DNA of 64,000 nt from Tenacibaculum sp. AHE14PA (GTDB lineage: Bacteria > Bacteroidota > Bacteroidia > Flavobacteriales > Flavobacteriaceae), in assembly GCF_019278465.1 (NCBI RefSeq), contig NZ_CP058983.1, positions 620,001 through 684,000 of the forward strand, in the 5' to 3' direction. Below, one piece after another: positions 36,586 to 44,157 of the stretch. Each line of letters opens with the position of its first letter. The stretch's first letter is position 1. Made by a program: the position numbers and the translations under genes. Under the pieces are notes generated by a model. It worked only from the letters and a program-made list of their open reading frames with translations. It did no database searches and had not been told where the DNA came from.

Positions 36586-37248
36586 TTACCATTTTATTTC
36601 ATCGTAATCCTTACTCCTCAAAAAATCATTCGTTTTAGAGAAATGACCACTACCAAACCAACCTCGCCAAGCTCCTAATGGCGATGGATGTGGAGCTTTA
36701 AAAATTGTATGCTTTTCTAAGTTAATAACGCCTCCTTTTTTTTCTGCAAATTTTCCCCAAAGTAAAAACACAACATTTTCTTTTTCTTCTGATATTTTTC
36801 TAATAACAACATCTGTAAACTCTTCCCAACCTTGTTGCTGATGACTTCCTGCCTCACCTTCTCTTACCGTTAAGGTAGCATTTAGTAACAAAACCCCTTG
36901 TGTAGCCCAACGAGACAAATCTCCAGACACAACAGACGGAATACCAACATCAGTTTCTACTTCTTTAAAAATATTCTTTAATGACGGCGGATGCTTAATT
37001 CCGTCTTTAACAGAAAAACACAATCCGTTTGCCTGCCCCTTTCCATGATATGGATCTTGTCCTATAATTACAACCTTTAAATCATCAAAAGAACAATAAT
37101 TAAAAGCTGCAAAAACAGCTTCTTTATACGGGAAACAGGTGTGATTATTATATTGATTATCAACAAAACTGGTTAAATTTTTAAAATATGGCTTTTCGAA
37201 CTCAGTTTGTAAAATATTTTTCCAGCTATCACTAATATTTAGTTGCAT
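36586..37248 (-). CDS. ung: Uracil-DNA glycosylase, family 1
   Basis: Ung removes uracil from DNA at the start of base-excision repair. The 220-residue protein has the catalytic water-activating motif GQDPYHGKGQANG near residue 63, the uracil-pocket segment LLLNATLTVREGEAGSH, and the DNA-intercalation motif HPSPLGAWRGWFG. All match family 1. A perfect -7 box (TATATTTG, 37273-37280 on the minus strand) lies 24 bases upstream, overlapping the region of the divergent mutS2 promoter. Confidence 0.96.
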   Translation of the reverse strand: MQLNISDSWKNILQTEFEKPYFKNLTSFVDNQYNNHTCFPYKEAVFAAFNYCSFDDLKVVIIGQDPYHGKGQANGLCFSVKDGIKHPPSLKNIFKEVETDVGIPSVVSGDLSRWATQGVLLLNATLTVREGEAGSHQQQGWEEFTDVVIRKISEEKENVVFLLWGKFAEKKGGVINLEKHTIFKAPHPSPLGAWRGWFGSGHFSKTNDFLRSKDYDEIKW

Positions 37249-37255
37249 TGTTTGT

Positions 37256-37280
37256 TATTTTTGTATCCGTTTCAAATATA
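37256..37280. promoter_or_regulatory. Interlocked divergent promoters of ung and mutS2
   Basis: TATTTTTG at 37256-37263 faces right toward the mutS2 start (37286). TATATTTG at 37273-37280 (minus strand) faces left toward the ung start (37248). Each motif fits TAnnTTTG, and their -33 regions must lie beyond the other's -7 box. Confidence 0.55.
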
Positions 37281-37285
37281 CTATT

Positions 37286-39493
37286 TTGACTAAAAACATT
37301 TCAGAAAAGACACTTCAAGATTTAGAATTCACAACAGTTTTAGAACAAGTTGCAGAACATTGTATTACAAATTTAGGTAAGAAAAAAACGCTTACTGTTC
37401 AGCCAATATCAAATAAAAGAAAATTATTTTTCGAATTAAATTTAGTAAACGAATACCTGTCTTCTTTTGAAAATGAAAACAGACTTCCAAATCACTTTTT
37501 TGAAGACATAACAGAAGAAACTAAACGATTAGCCATAGAAAATAGTTTTTTAGAAACCGAATCTTTTTTAAGAGTTGCTACAGTTACAGAAACTGTAAAC
37601 GAAATGAAAAAGTTTTTAAAAAAATTTAAAACATACTACCCTACTTTATTTACTTTAAGTGATCAGATAGAACTTACAACTTTTGTTTCTGATAGCATAA
37701 AAGAAATTATTACCTCATATGGTAAAGTTGCAGATAACGCTTCGCCTGTTTTAAAACAAATACGTAAAGATGTTAACAACATACGCGGAAAAATATCTGA
37801 AAGTTTTACACATGCTTTAAGTAGAAATATAGCCAATGGTTATTTAGATGATATTAAAGAAACTATTATAGATAATCAGCGTGTTTTAGCTGTTACAGCA
37901 ATGCATCGTCGCAAAATAAAAGGTAGTTTATTAGGTGCTTCTAAATCGGGTAACATTGTTTATATAGCGCCACAAGCTACCTTGGCTTATAGTAGAGAAT
38001 TACAAAATTTAATTTATGAAGAAAAGCAAGAGGTTGTTAAAATATTAAGAGCCTTAGCTAGTAAAATTCATCCTTTTACACCTTTACTAAAGGAATATAT
38101 TGTCTTTTTAACACATTTAGATACGGTTGCTGCTAAAGCAAAATATGCGAAAAGCATTAACGGATTATTGCCTAAAATTACCAAAGAGAAAAAGATTCTT
38201 TTTAAAGATGCTTATCACCCTGTGTTATGGAAAAAGAATAAAGATCAGAATAAAAAAACATTTCCTCAAACTATTCAGTTAGATGAGAAACAACAAATTA
38301 TTGTTATTTCGGGTCCCAATGCTGGTGGAAAAAGTATCACTTTAAAAACAATTGGTTTATTACAGTTGATGCTACAAAGCGGATTATTGATTCCTGTTCA
38401 CGAGCGAAGTGAAACTACGTTATTCAACACTATATTAACGGATATTGGAGATAATCAATCCATAGAAAATCAACTAAGTACTTATAGTTATCGCTTAAAA
38501 AATATGCGTTCATTTTTGAAAAAATGCGACGATAACACATTGTTTTTAATTGATGAATTTGGTACTGGTTCTGATCCTGAATTAGGAGGTGCCTTGGCGG
38601 AAATTTTCTTAGAAGAATTTTACGAAAGAAAAGCATTCGGAATTATTACAACGCATTATGCTAATTTAAAGGTTTTGGCTAACGAACTAGATAATATTAC
38701 TAATGCAAACATGCAGTTTGATGAACGTACTTTAGAGCCTTTATATAAATTATTTATAGGACAAGCAGGTAGTTCTTTTACTTTTGAAGTTGCTCAGAAA
38801 AACGGAATTCCGTACAGCTTAATCAACAGAGCTAAAAAAAGAGTAGAAACTGAGAAAATTAGATTAGATAAAACAATTTCTAAACTTCAGAAAGAACGCA
38901 ATCGTTTACAAAAAACTTCCGACAGTTTGGTTAAACAAAAATCTAAAGGACAAGAACATATTGACAGTTTACAGGAAAAAGAGCAAAAAATACAAAGCAA
39001 ACTTTCAGGTTTTCAAGAGTTGTACGATAACAATCAACGAATGCTTACCTTGGGAAGAAAGACAAACGAATTACTTAATAAGTATTTTCAAACCAACAAT
39101 AAAAAGGAATTATCTACCGAGTTTTTTAAATGGGTTGCTGCAGAAAACACAAAACGCATAAAAAAAGCACCACTTAAAAAATTAACAAAATTAGAAAAAA
39201 AACAAGATAAAATTACTACTCAGAAGCAACAAGAAGCTATAAAAAAAGTAGAAAAAGAAGTGCTTCAAAAAGTAGTAAAAATTAGATCTGAAAAGAAAGA
39301 AGAAGCTAAAAAAATAGCAATCGAAAAAGCTGCTTACGTTTACTGTGTAAATGACCGCGTTAGATTAATTGATGGAAACTCTGTAGGAACAATTGATAAA
39401 ATTGAAAAGAAAACTGTTTTTATCAATTATGGTTTATTTACAACCAAAGCAAAACTAGAACAGTTAGAATTGGTAGAACGTGCTAAAAAATAG
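37286..39493 (+). CDS. mutS2: MutS2-type ATPase lacking the Smr domain
   Basis: This is a MutS-family ATPase of the MutS2 branch. In other bacteria MutS2 limits recombination or rescues collided ribosomes. The 735-residue protein has Walker A GPNAGGKSITLKT near residue 345 and Walker B TLFLIDEFGTGSDPELGG. A long coiled coil follows, around 515-650, then a KOW/SH3-like tail (NDRVRLIDGNSVGTIDKIE). It ends there, without the C-terminal Smr nuclease domain of canonical MutS2. The start appears to be TTG at 37286, since no in-frame ATG occurs near the conserved N-terminus. It is divergent from ung. Confidence 0.9.
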   Translation: MTKNISEKTLQDLEFTTVLEQVAEHCITNLGKKKTLTVQPISNKRKLFFELNLVNEYLSSFENENRLPNHFFEDITEETKRLAIENSFLETESFLRVATVTETVNEMKKFLKKFKTYYPTLFTLSDQIELTTFVSDSIKEIITSYGKVADNASPVLKQIRKDVNNIRGKISESFTHALSRNIANGYLDDIKETIIDNQRVLAVTAMHRRKIKGSLLGASKSGNIVYIAPQATLAYSRELQNLIYEEKQEVVKILRALASKIHPFTPLLKEYIVFLTHLDTVAAKAKYAKSINGLLPKITKEKKILFKDAYHPVLWKKNKDQNKKTFPQTIQLDEKQQIIVISGPNAGGKSITLKTIGLLQLMLQSGLLIPVHERSETTLFNTILTDIGDNQSIENQLSTYSYRLKNMRSFLKKCDDNTLFLIDEFGTGSDPELGGALAEIFLEEFYERKAFGIITTHYANLKVLANELDNITNANMQFDERTLEPLYKLFIGQAGSSFTFEVAQKNGIPYSLINRAKKRVETEKIRLDKTISKLQKERNRLQKTSDSLVKQKSKGQEHIDSLQEKEQKIQSKLSGFQELYDNNQRMLTLGRKTNELLNKYFQTNNKKELSTEFFKWVAAENTKRIKKAPLKKLTKLEKKQDKITTQKQQEAIKKVEKEVLQKVVKIRSEKKEEAKKIAIEKAAYVYCVNDRVRLIDGNSVGTIDKIEKKTVFINYGLFTTKAKLEQLELVERAKK

Positions 39494-39778
39494 GTAATCT
39501 TATCTTAATTTATTATTAAAAATAAGCGAACTTTGCGAATTCATTTTTTTGATGAATTAAAACCATCTATACCACTAAAGTTATCATCAAACAAAAATAA
39601 AATTATTCAAAAGTTTAAAAAAAATATAAACCATTAACCTTAACTAAATTTACTAATATATTAATTCGTGGAAATCAAATACATGATTCTATTACTAAAA
39701 AAAATCTATGAAATATTTGTTAAACTTAACAAATTCTTAAAATATACTTACTATATTATTAGCGAGGTTTCACTAATT

Positions 39779-40560
39779 ATGATTACGATGTATAAAAATA
39801 CTTGGAACACAAAAAAAATACAATACAATAAAGAGAGTAAATTAAAACATTCACTAACAACATTGATAATCATAATTATCATTAATAGTATGAATGCACA
39901 ATTAGAACTCGAATCTTTTATAGATATTGGTGAAAATAATGTATCAGAAGGTGTATATATAAAAAATGCCTATAGAGGTAATTATCAGTATAAAAAATAT
40001 AATATTGAAACTGGAATACAATTTGACTTAATGAGTAGTAATCCAAACACACTTACCGGGATTGATATCATAGGTTCTAGAAAATTTTTAATAAAAAACT
40101 TTTCTTTTGACGTTAAAGGTTTTTTTATGCTAAATAGATTTTCAGATTTAATGTATGAAACCAATTACGGAATACGATTAGAAACAAGAAAGTTTAAACA
40201 TATCCTTTTTGAAATTGGTACAAATTTTAAAACGTATGCAATAATGCAAAAGCCAGAAAAGAATATAACATTGATAAATCGAATAGCAAATTACATGAAA
40301 ATTATATCGTAATGTACTTAGTTACTGCTTTCCTTAAAACTCATGATAGTGATTGGAATGTTGGTTTCTCTGTTACTAATTTTGATTATTATGCAATTGA
40401 TCAATTAGTTCATCCTCGTATTAATTTACAAATGAAGTATAAACTAAAACCTAATCTAACTTTATATCTTGACTCATGGTATAGGCGTTCGGGTATTTTT
40501 AATATCAGTGCTAATCATTTTGGCTATTTTTTTAGAGGAGGTATAAAATGGAAAATATGA
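39779..40560 (+). pseudogene. Exported beta-barrel-like protein gene with a one-base frameshift
   Basis: The first frame runs to a stop at 40312 and the second frame carries the remainder (40312-40560). Reading the second frame upstream gives sensible protein (EYNIDKSNSKLHENYIVMYLVTAFLK) back to about 40261. Restoring one A in the A-run at 40257-40260 joins both into one frame. The combined product has a signal-like segment (LTTLIIIIIINSMNA, then QLELESF) and alternating amphipathic strands with aromatic ends, like a small outer-membrane barrel. It overlaps the next gene as ATGA. A sequencing error or a real mutation are both possible. The start is uncertain; a GTG at 39668 also opens the frame. 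Confidence 0.7.
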
Positions 40561-41393
40561 AAATAAAAATATTATTACTTTGTCTATTATTCTCTCTATT
40601 GTCTTGTGATGATAATGAATTCCGTGGTTTTTTCACCTCTTACGAAGATGCAAATAAACGTTTTGAGCAATCTCTTAACTGGAATGAGCAGTATGGGTAT
40701 TCTGAATTAAATTTAGATAAAAACACGTATGCGCTACATTTAATGGGAGATTCTCATATTGGCGGAATAAAAGGTATAGATGCTTTCTTTAAAGAAGCAA
40801 TAGATAAGGAAGCCACCGCTGCTGTATTATTAGGCGATTTAACATCTGGGCGTAAAGATGATTATGATTTTTTTGCAGAACACATTCCTTCAAAAGATTT
40901 GCTAATGTACTATCCTATTGCAGGAAATCATGACTTATATTATGATGGTTGGAAAAGTTTTTATTCTTTATTTGGCTCATCGTCTTATTACTTTGTTGTA
41001 AATACTCCAGCTGCAAGCGATCTTTTTATTTGTTTAGATACTGGTGGAGGAACTTTAGGTGACAAACAACTAAAATGGTTTAAAAAACTTTTAGAAGCGA
41101 AAAGAAAAGATTACAGGTACTGTAATGTATTTACTCATAACAGTCTATTTCGCTTAGATTCAAAATCTAATTTACCACTTATAGGTGAAGAGGTGCAAGT
41201 TTTATTAGACTTATTTATAAGACATCGTGTAGATGTGGTAGCTACTGGTCATGACCACAAGAAAAATACTGCTATTTTGGGTAATACAACTCACATTGTC
41301 GTGGATGACTTGAAAGATGATAATAAAACCCCAAATTATTTAAAACTAAATTTTACAGAAGAAAAAATTGATTATAATTTTATTAACCTTTAA
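40557..41393 (+). CDS. Metallophosphoesterase lipoprotein
   Basis: This 278-residue calcineurin-like phosphoesterase is anchored as a lipoprotein (signal KIKILLLCLLFSLLSC, lipidated Cys about residue 17). The metal-binding motifs appear in order: GDSHIGG, LLGDLTSG, AGNHDLYYD, FTHNSLF and TGHDHKKN. The substrate is unknown; extracytoplasmic nucleotides, phospholipids or glycans are options. I prefer the ATG at 40557, which overlaps the preceding stop as ATGA, over the ATG three codons earlier. Coupling to the frameshifted barrel-like gene suggests the two once worked together. Confidence 0.85.
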   Translation: MKIKILLLCLLFSLLSCDDNEFRGFFTSYEDANKRFEQSLNWNEQYGYSELNLDKNTYALHLMGDSHIGGIKGIDAFFKEAIDKEATAAVLLGDLTSGRKDDYDFFAEHIPSKDLLMYYPIAGNHDLYYDGWKSFYSLFGSSSYYFVVNTPAASDLFICLDTGGGTLGDKQLKWFKKLLEAKRKDYRYCNVFTHNSLFRLDSKSNLPLIGEEVQVLLDLFIRHRVDVVATGHDHKKNTAILGNTTHIVVDDLKDDNKTPNYLKLNFTEEKIDYNFINL

Positions 41394-41422
41394 TTATTTC
41401 CTCTTAACCTGATTACAAAAAA

Positions 41423-41464
41423 ATTGCTTGCTAAATCTTTTAAAATTAGATTGAGCAAGCAATC
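41423..41464. terminator. Hairpin between convergent genes
   Basis: ATTGCTTGCT, a two-base mismatch and ATCT pair with AGAT and AGCAAGCAAT across a short loop. It probably terminates the metallophosphoesterase transcript or the small gene on the other strand. Confidence 0.6.
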
Positions 41465-41495
41465 TATATTGGAGAATAAGTTTTTAGAAAGAAAC

Positions 41496-41720
41496 TTACT
41501 CTAAGCCTTCCATTTCTTTATCATAAAACTCTCCTGCCTTATCCATTAAACCGGCTAATTCGGTAGTAATATCTTCTTCTGTTTCCCCTGTTAAATCTTC
41601 AAACCATTCTACTTCATCATCTTTTAAATTGATTAAAAAACGTGGAAATTCTGTATGTAAGACAAAAATATCTTCTGGATGATTACTATTATCTGCTAAT
41701 AAAAATTTAGGTAAATTCAT
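41496..41720 (-). CDS. Small acidic conserved hypothetical protein
   Basis: This 74-residue, strongly acidic cytoplasmic protein has no signal peptide. It starts MNLPKFLLADNSNHPEDIFV and continues with EFPRFLINLKDDEVEWFEDL, then an acidic helix. I recall similar small proteins in flavobacteria but know no function. It lies 21 bases downstream of the MATE gene on the same strand... read in the minus direction the MATE gene is upstream, so the two are probably one transcript. The coding pattern is convincing because the sequence is compact and well composed. Confidence 0.6.
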   Translation of the reverse strand: MNLPKFLLADNSNHPEDIFVLHTEFPRFLINLKDDEVEWFEDLTGETEEDITTELAGLMDKAGEFYDKEMEGLE

Positions 41721-41741
41721 AAAAAACGTATTATTTATATT

Positions 41742-43133
41742 TTATTTAACCCCAATAACGGAGTTTCTTTCAATCAATTTTAAAGTTAATCTATTAAATC
41801 TAATAAAAAGTAAAACAGATGCTGTTGTTAAACCCGCTAATAAACCTAACCAAATACCAAAACTACCATAAGTTTCTTCAGTTCCTAAAAAATAACTGAT
41901 AGGAAAACCTACAATCCAATACGATATAAAAGTAATTATTGTTGGTATTTTAACATCTTGTAACCCTCTTAATGCTCCTAATATTACAACCTGAATACTA
42001 TCTGATATTTGAAAAATAGCTGCCGCAATTAATAAATTTGCTGCAATCTTCATTACTTCCATATTATCCGCATAGTTTTCAGCATCACTTAAATCTACAT
42101 ATAAATTAGGTAGCGATTTGTGAAATAGGTAAAAAATGGTTGCGAAACCTATTGCTAATATAATTCCTAACAAAAAGATAGAAAAGGCGATTCTTCTAAG
42201 GGCTATAAAGTTTTTTAACCCTTTTTGATTTCCTACTCTAATCATAGAGGCAACTCCTAATCCCATAGCGACCATAAATGTCATTGAAGACAAGTTTAAG
42301 GCTATTTGATTTGCTGCTTGAGCATTTTTACCTAACAATCCGCTTAACCAAATGGCTGCTGTAAAAATAGCTACTTCAAAAAACATTTGCATAGCACTTG
42401 GTGCTCCTAAGTTTATTATTTTACGAAGCATTAATTTATCGAGTACAAATAATTTGATATTAGTTACCAATAGCTCCGAGCGTTCTTTTCTTTTTAAAAT
42501 CCACCAAAGGTGAAATACCATTACAAATCTAGATAACAAGGTTCCGTATGCAGCACCTACAATTCCCATTTCTGGAAATCCGAATTTCCCGAAAATCAAC
42601 AAGTAATTTAAAACTACATTTATAACATTCGCTAAAATTGTAGCATACATTGGATAACGTGTCATAGACAAACCATCACTAAATTGTTTGAATGCCTGAA
42701 AAACAATCATCGGAATTAAAGAAAAAGCAACCAAATCTAAATACGGAATTGCTAATTCAACAACTTCAACAGGTTGTTTCATTAAATACATTAAAGGTTT
42801 TGATAAGAAAACCAATAGAAACATTAAAATACCTATAGTGGTACATAAAAACAAACCGTGTTTGAAGGTAGCTTTTGCTTCTTTAAAATTGTTAGAAGAA
42901 TCTGCTTCTGCAATTAGTGGTGTAATTGCTGTAGAAAACCCGATTCCTAAAGACATTGCAATAAACATAAAACTGTTTCCTAAAGAAACAGCTGCTAACT
43001 CGGCCGTTCCTAATTGCCCTACCATAATATTATCTACAAAACTTACAAAAGTGTGCCCTAACATTCCTAACATTACTGGGGCTGCAAGCTTTAGGTTGTA
43101 TTTAAATTCTGATGTGTATTGTTGTAAGTTCAA
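41742..43133 (-). CDS. MATE family multidrug efflux transporter
   Basis: This inner-membrane antiporter of 463 residues with 12 predicted helices belongs to the NorM-like MATE family, which exports cationic drugs using Na+ or H+ gradients. The N-terminal MATE signature is seen in LAAPVMLGMLGHTFVSFVD, then NIMVGQLGTAELAAVSLGN. The second half repeats the pattern around INLGAPSAMQMFFEVAIF and LGVASMIRVGNQKG. It is divergent from tpx. Substrates cannot be predicted. The small acidic gene follows on the same strand. Confidence 0.92.
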   Translation of the reverse strand: MNLQQYTSEFKYNLKLAAPVMLGMLGHTFVSFVDNIMVGQLGTAELAAVSLGNSFMFIAMSLGIGFSTAITPLIAEADSSNNFKEAKATFKHGLFLCTTIGILMFLLVFLSKPLMYLMKQPVEVVELAIPYLDLVAFSLIPMIVFQAFKQFSDGLSMTRYPMYATILANVINVVLNYLLIFGKFGFPEMGIVGAAYGTLLSRFVMVFHLWWILKRKERSELLVTNIKLFVLDKLMLRKIINLGAPSAMQMFFEVAIFTAAIWLSGLLGKNAQAANQIALNLSSMTFMVAMGLGVASMIRVGNQKGLKNFIALRRIAFSIFLLGIILAIGFATIFYLFHKSLPNLYVDLSDAENYADNMEVMKIAANLLIAAAIFQISDSIQVVILGALRGLQDVKIPTIITFISYWIVGFPISYFLGTEETYGSFGIWLGLLAGLTTASVLLFIRFNRLTLKLIERNSVIGVK

Positions 43134-43215
43134 AAGGTATTGTATTTCAAAATGCGAAGATAACTTTTTTAACAGTCCGCTATCTTTATCTTCTTCATTT
43201 TTTAATTAATTTAAT

Positions 43216-43223
43216 TACCTTTG
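43216..43223 (+). promoter_or_regulatory. tpx promoter -7 element (TACCTTTG)
   Basis: TACCTTTG matches TAnnTTTG and ends 22 bases before the tpx ATG. The -33 region is not clear. Confidence 0.55.
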
Positions 43224-43245
43224 ATTTTTATAAAACAAACAGAAA

Positions 43246-43743
43246 ATGGCTACAATAACATTAAAAGGAAATTCAATAAATACAACAGGAAATTTACCGA
43301 AAAATGGTAGTAAAGCAACTGACTTTTATTTAGTTGCAACCGATTTATCAATTAAAAAATTAGCTGATTTTTCAGGTAGCAGATTAATTTTAAATATTTT
43401 TCCTAGTGTAGATACAGGTACATGTGCTACATCTGTTAGAGAATTCAATAAAAAAGTTGCAGGTTTAGACAATACAAAAGTTTTATGTATTTCTAGAGAT
43501 TTACCTTTTGCACAAGGTCGTTTTTGTGGCGCTGAAGGAATTGAAAACGTAATTATGTTATCTGATTTTGCTACTGGAAAATTCGGTAAAGATTATGGTT
43601 TAGAAATTACAAATGGTCCTTTAGCTAACTTACACTCTCGTTGTATTGTTATAATTAACGAAGAAGGAAACGTTGTATATACAGAACAAGTAAGTGAGGT
43701 TGTTGATGAACCAAATTACGAAACAGCTTTAAAAGCTTTATAA
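43246..43743 (+). CDS. tpx: Thiol peroxidase
   Basis: Tpx is a 2-Cys peroxiredoxin that reduces hydrogen and organic peroxides using thioredoxin. Length is 165 residues. The peroxidatic Cys60 lies in SVDTGTCATSVREFN and the resolving Cys94 in GRFCGAEG, exactly the spacing of E. coli Tpx. The GNLPKNGSKATDFYLV opening is also typical. dgkA starts seven bases downstream, so the two may be co-transcribed despite unrelated functions. Confidence 0.96.
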   Translation: MATITLKGNSINTTGNLPKNGSKATDFYLVATDLSIKKLADFSGSRLILNIFPSVDTGTCATSVREFNKKVAGLDNTKVLCISRDLPFAQGRFCGAEGIENVIMLSDFATGKFGKDYGLEITNGPLANLHSRCIVIINEEGNVVYTEQVSEVVDEPNYETALKAL

Positions 43744-43749
43744 TATTTT

Positions 43750-44130
43750 ATGAAAAATCCTAATGACGGTTTTATTAAAGGAAGGTTGCGTAGTATGACC
43801 TTTGCTTTAAAAGGAATGTGGTTATTAATTACTACTGAAGATAGTATTAAAGCACAATTTTTTTTTGGCTTTATTGCTACTGTTTTAGGTTTTTGTTTTA
43901 ACATTTCTATGAATGAATGGATGCTTCAAACTTTAGTTATCGGAATGGTTTTAGTAGCAGAAGCTTTAAATACTGCTGTTGAAAAAGTAGCTGATTTTGT
44001 GCATCCTGATTATCATGAAAAAATAGGTTTTATAAAAGATATTGCAGCTGGCGCACCCGCTTTTGCAGCCTTTACCTCATTGATTATTGCAGGTATAATT
44101 TATCTTCCTAAAATAATAGCTATCTTGTAA
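43750..44130 (+). CDS. dgkA: Diacylglycerol/undecaprenol kinase family protein
   Basis: The 126-residue membrane protein has three helices and belongs to the prokaryotic DgkA family, which phosphorylates diacylglycerol or, in many bacteria, undecaprenol. An amphipathic N-terminus (RLRSMTFALKGMWLLITTE) precedes the catalytic helix VAEALNTAVEKVADFV, with conserved Glu and Asn residues. The C-terminal KDIAAGAPAFAAF segment is the family's DxAAGAV-like motif. Which lipid is phosphorylated is uncertain. ftsK follows after 27 bases. Confidence 0.9.
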   Translation: MKNPNDGFIKGRLRSMTFALKGMWLLITTEDSIKAQFFFGFIATVLGFCFNISMNEWMLQTLVIGMVLVAEALNTAVEKVADFVHPDYHEKIGFIKDIAAGAPAFAAFTSLIIAGIIYLPKIIAIL

Positions 44131-44157
44131 CGTTCAATTTATTTCTAACCTAAATAC

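Noticed and set aside
40244..40312. Programmed -1 ribosomal frameshift in the barrel-like gene
   Set aside because: The site reads CCA GAA AAG and lacks a standard X-XXY-YYZ slippery heptamer, and I saw no obvious downstream stimulator. A deletion in the A-run is simpler.
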